From Paroedura picta (taxonomy: Eukaryota > Chordata > Lepidosauria > Squamata > Gekkonidae), in NCBI RefSeq assembly GCF_049243985.1, contig NC_135374.1, positions 57,347,934 to 57,411,933 on the forward strand: a DNA stretch of 64,000 nt, written 5' to 3'. The notes under the pieces were generated by a model. It was given only the letters and a program-made list of their open reading frames with translations, did no database searches and had not been told where the DNA came from. Positions 46,889 through 57,849 of this stretch are shown here, one piece after another (position 1 is the first letter of the stretch; the number at the start of each line of letters is the position of its first letter). The position numbers and the translations under genes were made by a program.

Positions 46889-48183
46889 TCAAGTCCCACT
46901 GCTCCCCTCGCCAGCACCTTTCCCTCCGCCCTCTGCCATCTCCCTCAGCCTCTTGCTCAACCGGGTCACTGTGCCCCTGACTTTTCGTTTGAAGAGGTCT
47001 TCCTCCTCCTTCTTCTTCACTGTGTGGGAAGGAAAAACAGGTACACATTAGTGCCACAGATATTTTTCGATCTGGAGTTTACATGGATACATTTTTAGTG
47101 CCCTTAGGCACAGTATGCGGAGAGTTGGGCGGTGGGGGACGTAACCTACCTTCTTCCTCCTCCCTTTGCTGCCTCTGCCTCTCCAGCTCGCCTCTAACTT
47201 CAGCCACTTCTGCCTGCCCTGCAAATGGGTTAAAAACAAATGGTAAGCCATATATATAGGCTAAAGTGACACAACCCACACCCAAGCAGAGGTGCAGTAC
47301 TCACAGTCCCTCCGTTGTTGCTCTACAAGCCCCTCCAAGGATGCCAGCCTGGCCTCCATGCTTTTCATCCTGGCCTCAATTGTTTCTGCTATAGAAGTCA
47401 AATAAAATGAATTCAATCACACTGCTAATAAAAGCTTCACAGCAGGCTCCCTTATGGCTTCATGGGGGTACACACACATGGGTCTCCCTTAAAGAATTAT
47501 AACTCTCACCTGCAGCCTGTGATGAGGTGGAAGGCCCCTCTTCCTCCTCTCCCTCACGCTCAGCTGCTTTGGCCACTGCGAGCTTGACAGGAGATTGCGT
47601 GGCTGGGCAAAGTAAAAGAGAATTCATAAGTAAAAGCACGCAAACAAAACATAATACACAGCTGATGGCCACACCACAATCAGAGCCAAAGTGCATAGCA
47701 AAAGTGGTTTGACAGTACTGGCTGGCTATGTCAGCAGGAGTTGACAGCATCTTAATGCTTTCTCAAATATAGGGGAAAGAGGCATCTAGACATTCAATGC
47801 ATGCTTCAGGGTGAAACATAACAAGGGCAGCACTCACCCATATGTCGCCTCATCTCCAGGGGGGGCTTCCCAGCCTTCTCCCAGATCTGGACCATCAGAT
47901 CGTGGAAGACCGTTCTTCCACTGGGCTGCGGGACCCCCCCCCCCCACTGCTCTATGCTGTTCAGGAAGTCGAGCTTTATACGTTTGAATTTTGTCCGGAC
48001 CTGCTCCCAGGTCCGGACGTAGCCCCTCTCCTTCATCCTCGCTGCCAACACCATGTAAGCACCCTTGGTGTGCCAGTGGGTGCTGGCCATAAGGCGGCCA
48101 ACGCTTTTGGACTGGAGAACCAGCTCCAAAAGTGCCTCAGCCTCGGCGCGCTGCCAGAAGGAGCCCTTCCGTGGCTTCGGCAT
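46889..48183 (-). CDS. Harbinger Myb/SANT-like protein C (five exons, 240 aa, intact)
   Basis: Exons 47838-48183, 47510-47602, 47305-47388, 47150-47218 and 46889-47019 join in frame (723 nt, 240 residues) with GTGAGT/GTGAGA/GTGAGT/GTAGGT donors and AG acceptors. Residues about 5-105 form a Myb/SANT-type domain with tryptophans at 10, 37 and 59 (SFWQRAEAEALLELVLQSKS, ERGYVRTWEQVRTKFKRIKL). The rest is charged and likely coiled coil: AAEREGEEEEGPSTS, IEARMKSMEARLASLEGLVE, VRGELERQRQQREEEE and LFKRKVRGTVTRLSKRLREM. It is clearly distinct from protein A. It lies downstream of the transposase on the same strand, with about 350 bp between. I chose the ATG at 48,183 for its short leader; an in-frame ATG lies upstream at 48,252. 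Function is inferred from the family: DNA binding, perhaps with A or the transposase. Confidence 0.82.
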
Positions 48184-48506
48184 CGTTGGAATGACGGTTG
48201 GGCAACGAATCTGCGTTGCTCCGATCGGCCACCCCAATTTTAAATGTATCAAAGGTGCCCACCAATGAAATTAGTCCTTGGAACATAAGTGGATTGATCC
48301 TCCTGTTTGACAGGGGTTGCCAATACTTCCTGGCTACCCGCCTCCCCAACCTTTCCCTGTTCAGCGCTTCCGTATTGTGTTTGTCAATTTCAGCGGGGAG
48401 TTAGCATTTAGGTCTGTCAAAGTGCTTTTGGACCGGAGAATCCCCGTTTTTTTGCTGGCTAAAAAGACAAACCGCACAAGACAAGGTTAAACAAAGAACA
48501 TAAAAC

Positions 48507-48512
48507 TTTATT
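48507..48512 (-). terminator. Polyadenylation signal of the transposase gene
   Basis: AATAAA on the minus strand only about 24 bp after the stop codon at 48,536, giving a very short 3' UTR. Confidence 0.65.
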
Positions 48513-48535
48513 TAACACCAGACTAGAAAACACGA

Positions 48536-49974
48536 TCAAACACGTCTCCTATTTCTGTATAGGTGAGTGGCTATAGCGTCCCGAACCTTGCACCCCTCCG
48601 CATAGATCCTTTTTTTCCTGGCTTCAGGGATGTCTGGTGTATCCTCAAGGACTAGAGGTTCTGGTTCAGCCACAGGGAAGGGGATGTTATGTCCCTTGTC
48701 CTCGCAGATGTTGTGCAAAATGACACATGCGATGACCAAAGGAGTGACATTGTCTATGTGCACATGGAGTCGTGACATCAGGCAACGGAACCGAGACTTC
48801 AAACGTCCAAAGGCACGCTCCACGACATTCCTTGCCCGGGAGTGACTGAGGTTGTAGTAGCTCTGCACGTCTGTCCTTGGACGCTTATAGGGAGTCATGA
48901 GCCAGGGGCGTAATGGGTAGGCTCCATCCCCGAGCACCAACGCCGGCACACGCACGCCCTCAATGGTGGCGGTGGGGTTTCCTGGAACAAAGACCCCTTC
49001 GTCCATGGTTTTCCTGAGGTTCGATTCCCTGAAAACAAGGGCATCATGCCTCCTCCCACTCCACCCCACCTCGGCATCTATAAACCGTCCGGAGAAGTCC
49101 ACAGTTCCTTGCAGGAGAACAGAACAAAAGTCCTTCCTGTTCCCGTATTCCTTTATGCTTCCCCCGGGTGCACGGATAGGGATGTGGCTTCCATCGACGG
49201 CCGCAAAACAATGCGGGAATCCAAGCCTGGCAAACCCGTCCATACTCTGGAATAAAGGAAAGAAAAGAATAGAAACCATGGCATGTCAGCGTGGGGTGCA
49301 TCGCGTATTCGTTGCTCACCTGTCAAACAAGAAAAAAATTTAAAGGGCAAAGGGGATAGAATGACACTCACCGCTCCAAGCCGGTCTCCGAGGCACACCA
49401 CTTTGCTGTACAATTCAGCCTCCATGGCGAGGCAGAACTCCAGCAGGATCTCGCCAACCGTTGTGACTCCTAATCCGAATTGCTGGGCTACTGTCCTGAA
49501 GTACTGCGGGGTGGCCAAGTACCACAAGGCGGCTGCCACCCTTTTTTCCACTGGAACAGGGTGCCGCATGACAGTCACTTGCCTTTCCATGCGGCCACGG
49601 AGAGCATCCATGAGTTCAAAAAATGTTCCCCTCGACATTCTGAAGTTGGCAATCCAGTGGTCATCATCCCAGCGAGACCACACAAAATTTTCCCACCAGT
49701 CAGAGGATCTTTTGTCGACCCAGAACTGTCTGGGGAACCGGACCTCTGCCAGAGCTTGCCAGCGTTTCTTAGCCGCCATGGTTGCCCTTAGAGAACGTCT
49801 TCTACTGGTGGTCATCATTCTGGCCATACGTTGTCGGTAGTCCTCGATAGCAGCCCTCCTCTGCGACACGGTGGTATGGATACGCTGGACTACCGCAAGC
49901 ATTTGATCCAACAATTGATAAATAATCCTCTCCATTGCAACGTTAACCTGTGCTGCGGCCAGTAGGCTATGCAA
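48536..49974 (-). CDS. PIF/Harbinger DDE transposase (two exons, 437 aa, intact)
   Basis: Cuts and joins the transposon ends (DDE_Tnp_4 nuclease, the family from which vertebrate HARBI1 came). Exon 1 is 49372-49974 (201 codons) and exon 2 is 48536-49246 (236 residues and stop). The donor is GTGAGT, the acceptor TTCCAG, phase 0. The N-terminal part has a basic stretch (TTSRRRSLRATMAAKKRW) and the helix-turn-helix region typical of the family (FRMSRGTFFELMDALRGRME, then a VEKRVAAALWYLAT stretch and GLGVTTVGEILLEF). The catalytic core shows D219 in FAAVDGSHIPI, D308 in VLGDGAYPL and E344 in ARNVVERAFGRLKSRF, with GWSGRRHDALVF between. The length fits the family and no stop or frame break is seen. 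The start could also be a later ATG (MERIIYQ), 13 codons on. Confidence 0.93.
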
Positions 49975-50332
49975 ACAAAAGAGTGAGGCCGACCACGTGT
50001 CTGCCTAGGTGCATATAAGCAGGTAATCTGTGGGCGTGTACTGTGGGCAGGGATTAACCAATCAAACATATCAATGCATCAACCTCTGGTTCATAGAAAA
50101 CAATATAAAACCCGTTCCGAGGGCGCCAATGATTTGACGATGAAGCGTTGCTACGGGGTTTTCGGCGTTTTTTTTAAAAAAAGGGGAACCCCACCAATTT
50201 CGGCTTCTGGGTGGAGGTCAAAGGTGTCCCTGCAGTTTGATTGACGGGCACGGGAGGCCAGAAGCGCTAAAAAGGGACCTCCTTTGTAGTGATAAGACGG
50301 AGGCCGCCACCATGCCACCGCTGCATGTACAC

Positions 50333-51007
50333 TGTTGCCGCCGCAGAGATTTTAAAAAGGTGGCAAAATTATACAGAAGAACTCTACAAGAGTGAGCTTA
50401 ACATCCCTGATAACCACGAGGGGGTAGTCACTGACCTGGAGCCCGACATCCTGGAATGTGAAGTCAAATGGGCCTTAGGAAGTCTGAGCAACAATAAAGC
50501 TAGTGGAAGTGACAGCATTCCAGTTGAACTATTCAAAGTCTTAAAAGACGATGCAGTAAAAGTGCTACACTCAATATGCCAGCAAATTTGGAAAACTCAA
50601 CAGTGGCCTCAGGATTGGAAAAGGTCAGTTTACATTCCAATCCCAAAAAAGGGCAACGCCAAAGAATGTTCAAACTATCACACCATTGCACTCATTTCTC
50701 ATACAAGCAAAGTTATGCTCAAAATCCTACAAGCTAGGTTCCAGCAATATGTGGAGCGAGAACTTCCAGAAGTACAGGCAGGATTTCGAAGAAGCAGAGG
50801 AACTAGAGATCAAATTGCCAACATGCATTGGATCATGGAGAAAGCTAGGGAGTTCCAGAAGAACATTTACTTCTGCTTCATTGACTATGCTAAATCCTTT
50901 GATTGTGTGGAGCACAATAAATTGTGACAAGTTCTTAAAGAGATGGGAATACCATAGCATCTTATCTTTCTCTTGAGAAACCTATATGCAGGTCAAGAAG
51001 CAACAGG
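50333..51007 (+). mobile_element. Bov-B (RTE clade) LINE fragment
   Basis: An open frame from AAAEILKRWQNYTEELYKSE through LSNNKASGSDSIPVELFKVL, WPQDWKRSVYIPIPKKGN and NYHTIALISHTSKVMLKILQ to GFRRSRGTRDQIANMHWIME and CFIDYAKSFDCVEHNKL. This is the first half of the Bov-B reverse transcriptase. A stop follows at 50,925; the element is cut at about 51,007, before the YADD motif, and is also 5' truncated. Confidence 0.92.
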
Positions 51008-51070
51008 AGGCTTTGAGCCTCCTTTGGGTAGAGAAAAGCGGCACATACGAACCAACTCTCCTTCTTCTAG
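51008..51070 (+). repeat. MIR-like SINE, 3' end only
   Basis: GGCTTTGAGCCTCC, GGTAGAGAAAAGCGGCACAT and GAACCAACTCTCCTTCTTC match the end of the SINE at 57,532. It abuts the Bov-B cut. Confidence 0.75.
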
Positions 51071-54000
51071 CTAATAATTTAAAAACCAAATGTTGCAGCA
51101 CACCTCAGGTACACTAATGGCAAATCATTGTGCCCCAGCACTCTGGCTGAGAATCCCTGAGCTAAACGATGGTTCTAGAAATATACAGAAATTTTCCTGT
51201 TTCTTAAATATATCCCCATATTTATAGAAACATTCAGGAGACAATGAATAGTACCAGTGCATTATATTCCCTCTTTTTTATAGCTAGAGCACAGTTATAA
51301 GAGTTAGAAATATAATTCTGACTATGCCTTCACCTTTTGAATCTGTGTAGCTGAACATGTAATTAAACCCATGATCCAATGTGACAGTTCTGTGATCTTG
51401 TATCCTAGTTCTGCAGCCATTATCTCCTTTTCATCACTAAAGGGCTAGACATAAACTGCTTCTCCTACTATGTACTCTTGTGCTGGCATCTCTCCTCCCA
51501 GCAGTTCTTTACTTACTTACTACTTGACCCCAAGATGGCCTCAATTTAGACCTTTTCAGCTGTGCCCCCCCCCCAACATATTGGAACAGCTTTCTACATG
51601 ATGTAATGCAGGGACCTTCTTTGCAGGTAAAATGCAATAGAGATTATTGGAAGAGGAAAATAAATTAAAATGCAAACCACTATATGTAAAGTGATAGAAC
51701 AGTGGCTAAACTGGAAGAAGATGGGATATGCTCTGCTCCTATTTAGCTACTGTGCTCCTTATAGCCACTGCATCCCAAGTCTGAAGTATTTCAAAGTACT
51801 ATGAGTACTTCCAATCTACTTGTTTAATATACCCATGCCAAAGCACAAATGGAAGACCTTAAAAAAAAGTACCAAGAACTACAAATCCACATGTGTATAC
51901 AGAACTCACACGATATGTAGGAGCCATAGGACTGTCTCTTAAATCTATGTGTTTGTATGTGTTATAGCATGACATGTGAGTGCATTCCCATTGCCCAAAT
52001 GGAAAATTAGCACCAAGAAAAATGACACACACAAGATCATTTTTGTTTTCCAGCCAACACTTTCCAATGTTTCAGATTTAGTGTATTTCACACATCTTAT
52101 TGTAGCCCCCCCCCCGCCAGTTCAATATTGTAGTATAGTATGACAGTATTTTGTTTTTAGTACTTGCTGTATGGTTGCTAAGCAACCAACCAGTGGTAGC
52201 AATTTGCATGGCTCTTTGTTTGGATTAGCATGCAAGTATTAGATCTGTTTTATGTTGGCTATATAACCAGTGACAAACAAGTCCCTCCTGCCTGTCACCC
52301 TCTCAGTCTGTGATGTTCTCCCCCCCCCACATCTGCTTATAATCTGCTTTATAATGTACATTGTAAAATGTATTTAATAATAGTATATGTTAGTTTAAAG
52401 CAATAACTTGTGTTAGATCTGTTAGGGAAGTTACTAAATTCTGATTTATAATATCAAGGTCCATACAAAACTTAACAGCATCTGCAATTCAAATGCATTA
52501 CAAGATAAGACGCAAGAAGAGAAAAAGAGACAATTATAAATCATAAAGTACAATTTAATATTTTGAAATATTTTAAATAAATAAAATATTTTAAAATAAC
52601 TCAAATGATTTCACTGACATCTTTTTTTAAAAGCTGATAATAAAGAAAACTGTTTCAATTTCAACAAATTATCTCTATGTTTTTAAATATCTAAGAGCCA
52701 GATAAAAGTCAGAAATGACCAAAGGAACTAAACCTTTGTTGATAGAGCGCCAACCACCATCTCATATCAATGCTTTGTTTTATGTGCATTAGCAGTCTTG
52801 TTGCAACATTGGCCACAGTGTGGCAGTCTTGATAACTAGTGAAATAAAAGTTGAAGGTAATTTGAGGCCGTGACTAAAATAGACCTTAGCTGCTAGTTAC
52901 ATCTCTAGACCCAAATGTGAATCAAGAAGATGAGTCTATCAACATGTGAGATAGCAACTGGTGCTGTTAACTGAGTAGCAATAAAATAGATAACAGAGAA
53001 AATTCTTAACAGAAATGTTAAATAATTAATGTATAAATAAGATAAGATATAGATATAGAGTGATAAAGGAGGGCTGGGCTGGGCATCATCCTTTTATGCA
53101 GTGAAGCAAAATCCCTGGCTGCATGACTTTATGGTAGGGAAAGATCTCCCCACAAAATCAGCCCCTATGGGGGGCTCTGTCAGGCAGTCTGGTTCAGTAG
53201 AGCCCAGGCAAGCCTGCAAGGTAAATTTTCCTCACAGGATTAGCTGCTTTTTGGGCTCTGTTGGGTAGTCCAGTTTGAATCAGGCTGCCCAGCAGAGCCT
53301 GTGGGGAAAAGTCTCCCTGCAAAATTGGCTCATTTGCAGGCTTTTTTCCCATCCAGTGATCCAAGTTTAATGATTGGGTCATCTACTGCTAAATTTATTT
53401 TGCTTATGGGGAAAAAATAGGAGGCACCAAGAAAGGGGGAGGATGGCAGAAGGTGCATATTGAGAGGAAGGACCACAATGTTGATGGGAGAGGAGTGGCT
53501 TCCAAGGAGTGGGGAAAGAGCATGTGTGTGGGAAATCCAATGATATCGTTATACTTTTGAATTATCTTCAGCTTATGAGCTAAGAAAGGGGACAAACCAC
53601 CATAAATGCACTCTCAGAAACTTTGGGGAAACAGTGATGGGAAAGTTAACTGAGCGCTAAAGGAAGAAAAATGAATGCAAAATGAAAAATAAAACCTGAC
53701 AGAGGGATGCAGTGAAAGTGAGTGGAAATGCAGAACAGGAAAAAACCTGACTGACATGCACTGTGAAAGTGTGAGAATACACTAGTGTATAAATGGCCAT
53801 TATTGTACCATTCATAACCCAAAGAAAGAACTGTTGCCAGTCCAGTGAGGTACTAATGTCAGGTTAGTTTGGGTACTTTTGAGCTGGAAGGAATCATAGG
53901 GCTAAGCCCTCCCCATATCTCATGTATAGTTACCAATCCATTCAAGGATGTGCCACAATCAATCTAAACATCATTAAAATGTTATTTGCAAGCCTAATGG

Positions 54001-54118
54001 CTCAGGATGACTCGGGTGACCTATAAACGTATGACCTACAAATGTCAAGAATATATTTTTTAAAAAATTGATTGCAGAAGAAACATAGCATCTATGATCC
54101 AATTCTATTTGTTGCTCC
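51071..54118. other. Intergenic DNA, no gene seen
   Basis: About 3 kb of AT-rich DNA with C runs at 51,566, 52,109 and 52,321 and no coding or repeat family that I recognise. Confidence 0.4.
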
Positions 54119-55060
54119 TTAAATTGGAATCTGTTTAATATCTTGTTTAACATCTTCATGCACTCTCTTGCCCAGTTGGTTCGGAGTTATGGGCTGGGAT
54201 ATCATAATCTCCGGATGGATGGATGGCCGGTTGTCGCCTCTGAGACATTCACCAGTTGTTTGGAAGCAGTAGCTGGATGGATCAGGAAGAGTCACCTGAA
54301 ACTCAACCCCTCCAAAATGGAAGTCACGTGGCTGGCTCAAAGGGGACAGGAACAGGAAGCCATCCTCCCTGCCTGGATGGGGTGCAACTGACATCTGTAT
54401 CACAAACCAGGAACTTGGAAATGACTTTTGATGCCTCCCTTTCTATGGGGACTCAGGTCACCAAGGTAGCTCAAACAGCATTTTTCATCTATGCCAGGCC
54501 CAGCCACTAGTGCCCTACCTGTCCCCAGAACACTTGGCCACTGTGATCCATACAATGGTCACTTCCAGATTAGACTTCTGTAACTTGCTCTATGTAGGCC
54601 TACCCTTGTCTATGACCCGGAAATAATAATTAGTGCAGATTGTGGCTGTGTGGGTCTTGACCAGGTCACTCTGGAGGGCCCATGTTCAGCCTTTGCTGAA
54701 ATATCTCCATTGGCTGTCAGTTTGCTTCTTGATCAGGTTCAAGGTACTGTTTTTGACCTTTAAGGTTTTATGCAACTTGGGCCCTGCTTACCTACAGGAC
54801 CACCCACCTCATTATGCCCCCCACAGGGCACTTTGCTCTGCTGGTATGTATTTGCTGGAAGTCCTGGGAGGTACGCCTGGCCTCAACCAATTCCAGGGCT
54901 TTTTCGGGCCTGGACCCTACCTGGCGGAATGAGCTCCCGAGTGATCTGCGGGCCCTGTCAGGACTCCTTGAATTCTGTAGGGCCTGCAAAACAGAGCTCT
55001 TCACCAGGCCAGTTTGGTTAGGGCCCGGGTGGTAATCCCAGGGTGTCCGATCTGGTCCCC
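54119..55060 (+). repeat. L2 LINE fragment
   Basis: Decayed L2 RT region: LFNIFMHSLAQLVRSYGLGY, then a shifted LKLNPSKMEVTWLAQRG, and later LTFKVLCNLGPAYLQDHPP and the ORF end. The active-site block is damaged and there are several frame shifts. Confidence 0.85.
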
Positions 55061-55142
55061 CCCTCCCCCCCTCCCCCCCTTTTCAGTCCAACTCTTATTC
55101 TTCTTCTAAACGAGATAGTGTTTATTTACATCTTATAGTAGG

Positions 55143-55310
55143 GATGCCAGCCTCCTGGTAGGACCTGGGAATCCCTCAGAATTACAGCTCATCTCCACAC
55201 TTCAAAGATCAGTTCCTCTGGCCAAAATGGATGCCTTGGAGCATTGTACCCTACTGAGGTCCCTGCCATCCCCAAGCTCCATCCCCAAACTCCCCAAATC
55301 ACCAGGAATG
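55143..55310 (+). repeat. Dispersed repeat of unknown class, copy 2
   Basis: GATGCCAGCCTCCTGGTAGG, ATTACAGCTCATCTCCACAC, GATCAGTTCCTCTGGCCAAA and CTGAGGTCCCTGCC..CCCCAAG. Same family as 6,875-6,996 and longer at the right. Confidence 0.55.
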
Positions 55311-55404
55311 CTATAGAAAAATATTACCTTCATGTTAAAGGGTTTAGTTTATTTAATTTTTTTGTTATATTATTTTTATTTTTGTTGTATATAAGCGCTT
55401 ACAA

Positions 55405-55695
55405 GAAGAGCCTCTTGTGGCGCAGAGTGGTAAGGCAGCGATATGCTGTCTGGAGCTGTCTGCCCATGAGGTTGGGAGTTCGATCCCAGCAGCCGGCTCA
55501 AGGTTGACTCAGCCTTCCATCCTTCCGAGGTCGGTAAAATGAGTACCCAGCTTGCTGGGGGGTAAACGGTAATGACTGGGGAAGGCACTGGCAAACCACC
55601 CCGTATTGAGTCTGCCATGAAAACGCTAGAGGGCGTCACCCCAAGGGTCAGACATGACTCGGTGCTTGCACAGGGGATACCTTTACCTTTACCTT
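55405..55695 (+). repeat. tRNA-type SINE with ACCTTT tail, copy 2
   Basis: The most complete copy: GAGCCTCTTGTGGCGCAGAG, B-box GAGTTCGATCCC, and the end CAGGGGATACC plus ACCTTT units. A 13-bp duplication TAAGCGCTTACAA frames it (55,392-55,404 and 55,696-55,708), so it is recent. It sits in the L1 fragment or at its edge. Confidence 0.92.
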
Positions 55696-55719
55696 TAAGC
55701 GCTTACAAAAGATAGAAAG

Positions 55720-57388
55720 AGAAAAAGAGACAAAGCTGAGCAAGTAATTACTGATACATGTAAAGGTATAGTCTGTTATTATCTTAAAGAAGAGAGAAAA
55801 AAATAGACATTATTAATACTTATAAGGGTACAATCTATTATTATCCCAAATAATATATAGTTAGTTCCCATCGTATATCGGCCTTAACCTAAAGGTTACT
55901 GCTGCCTTTCCTAAGAGAGACCAAGTAATTGCTCCACTGTTCATCACATTCTTCAGGTGGTCGCAAAAGGTGGAATTGTGCTCTTTTCCATGATGTATCT
56001 GCTGGCAGGTCTTGAAGTATTTGTGTTTCTTTCTTGTTGTCAGGTCGCACAGAGATATCTCTTGATTGCTTCCTGCGTGCAGTCGCCTTTGAATAGACTC
56101 TGTTTATTTTGTCAATCCGAATCTCTTCCTGCTCTAAATAGTCTAACCAACTTTCGGTGCTTTCCTTCCTTAAATCTGTTTTCCCAAATTCTTCCAAGGT
56201 GCTTTTGATTTTTACGTTCCTAGCTCTCTCCCACTCCTGTTGATTAACTTCCAGACATTGAATTCTCGTTTGATGTATTGTTGGCTGAGTTGTGTTTTCA
56301 TCAGCTGTTTTTTTTCAAACCGTCGATTCTGTCTAAGAGCTCTTTCTTGGTGTCTTGGATTTCCTTTTCCACCTTTTTGACTGCTTTCAGTATCTATGAG
56401 TTCCCTTCGCATAACAAATGAAGAAGCTGTGCCTTAGTTCAGTGGTCCCCAACCTTTCTGAGGTTGGGGACCGGCAGGGCATCGGGGCGCGGCCCATGGC
56501 CCGCGCGGGCCACGCCCACGCATTGGCCGCGCCCGCACATCGGGGCGCGCTGGCACGGGCGCGGCCGGCCCTGATTCCCTCTCCCCACCCTCCCGCAGTA
56601 AGAAGCTTCCCGGGCCGCAGGCTTGCGGCCTGGGAAGTTTTTTACTGCGGGGGGGCGGGGAGAGGGAGCCGCGGCCCGGCGCCATGGCCTTCGCGGCCCG
56701 GCACCGGGCCGCGGCCCGCAGGTTGGGGACCACTGCCTTAGTTAATTTTTCCATAGTTCTAAGCAGACACAGATTATAAACAGAAAGTATCGTAAGGTCT
56801 CGCGGGAGTTCGGGCGATCCAAAATTATCAGTTTGTCAATTTCCGTGTCAAGTCAGTGTCCCCCACTGAACTCTCTCCAACAAATCTTTAAACTCTCTCT
56901 TTTCTTTAAGCTCTTTCTTTGTTTGTTTAACGAGTGTATTTAGCTGGTTTGCCTCCCGAACGAAGAAAGGATTCCCTTGTAAATTGGTTAGGGGGGGGAG
57001 GGCTGGTGCCTGGCTCCAAAGAGTAGGAAAACAAACAGAAAACTCACAGTCTTTACCCCGCCAACCTTCCCCCAGCTCCTGTCAGTCTGGTAAGAGATAA
57101 TCTGGGAAGAATGCAGGATCAGCTGGTTGTTTCAGGCTTAGAAAGTTGTTTACGACAAGGACACCGTCATGAACTTGAGCACAAGCAGCGACGATCCGGA
57201 GAACTCAGTCTCCTCGGATCTGTAGGGCCCTCAGGATGCCGTTCCCAGTTCCTGGGGTGACTGACGAGCGAGATTTGCGTATCTGCTCAGGTCTGCCAGG
57301 TGCATTTGCTCCTGACCCTCCTCTTGGCTCAAGAGCTTGGCACGGACCGGGCTAGCACGGTGCCATCTTCAGTCGTTCTCCCGGTTTA
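55720..57388 (-). mobile_element. L1-clade LINE, 5' UTR and ORF1, split by a hAT element
   Basis: On the minus strand a GC-rich leader (57,388 to about 56,755) is followed by ORF1 starting MEKLTKA at 56,754. It is interrupted by a hAT element and then continues QLLHLLCEGN, a coiled-coil part (KAVKKVEKEIQDTKKELLDR) and an RNA-binding part with INRVYSKATARRKQSRDISV. ORF1 is in pieces; ORF2 is absent. Clade called from the ORF1 plan; the leader's limits are approximate. Confidence 0.65.
56440..56735. mobile_element. hAT-type MITE with exact 8-bp target duplication, inside L1 ORF1
   Basis: Ends CAGTGGTCCCCAACCTTTCT and GGTTGGGGACCACTG, with CCTTAGTT on both sides (56,432-56,439 and 56,736-56,743). 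GC-rich interior with GCGGCCCGGC units, no transposase. Removing one duplication restores the L1 ORF1 reading frame across the site. Confidence 0.88.
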
Positions 57389-57531
57389 ATTTATTTAATG
57401 ATACATTTAATAATTATAGTGCCTCTTAATTCTCATTCAACCCTAACCAGAGTTATTTACACCGCACTGAAATGAACTTAGAAGGGTTAAACTCTTTTTA
57501 GGATTAGACTAATATTTTTGGTTGAGTCAGC

Positions 57532-57770
57532 TTGGTGTAGTGGTTAGGAGTGTGGACTTCTAATCTGGTGAGCCGGGTTTGATTCTGCTCTTCCCCACAA
57601 GCAACCGGCTGGGTGACCTTAGGCTTGCCACAGCAATTTCTGACCAAGCAGTAATATCAGGGCTCTCTCAGCCTCCCCTCCCTCACAGGGTATCTATTGT
57701 GGGGAGAGGAAAGGGAAGGAGATTGGGAGAAAGTGGCATATAAGAACCAACTCTTCTATATTCTTGTTAG
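57532..57770 (+). repeat. MIR-like SINE, near full length
   Basis: tRNA-like head AGCTTGGTGTAGTGGTTAGG with B-box GGGTTTGATTC, a CORE-like middle CCGGCTGGGTGACCTTAGGC, and the end AAAGTGGCATATAAGAACCA. Confidence 0.85.
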
Positions 57771-57849
57771 AGAATTTATGAAAACCATGCAAAAAAACTG
57801 CAGATTGTTGGCTTACCTTTATCTATGGAGTATTTTTGATACTGAATAT

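Larger units (their letters stand above)
42803..50332. mobile_element. PIF/Harbinger DNA transposon with three genes (left end present, right end not found)
   Basis: Starts GGGGCTTTTTGCACGGC, a Harbinger-style terminus, and its first ~350 bp match the non-autonomous element at 40,989. Inside are three spliced genes: a Myb/SANT-like protein on the plus strand (44,181-46,340), a second Myb/SANT-like protein on the minus strand (46,889-48,183) and a DDE transposase on the minus strand (48,536-49,974). The usual Harbinger has only the transposase and one Myb-like gene. Base content is far higher in GC than the flanks. I find no matching right terminus; the sequence passes into a Bov-B fragment at about 50,333. 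Two of three genes look intact, which suggests a fairly recent arrival. Confidence 0.85.

Noticed and set aside
49283-49840. 185-codon plus-strand frame
   Set aside because: Antisense shadow of transposase exon 1.
50289-50927. A fourth Harbinger gene after the transposase
   Set aside because: Its residues are those of a Bov-B reverse transcriptase, not a Harbinger protein.
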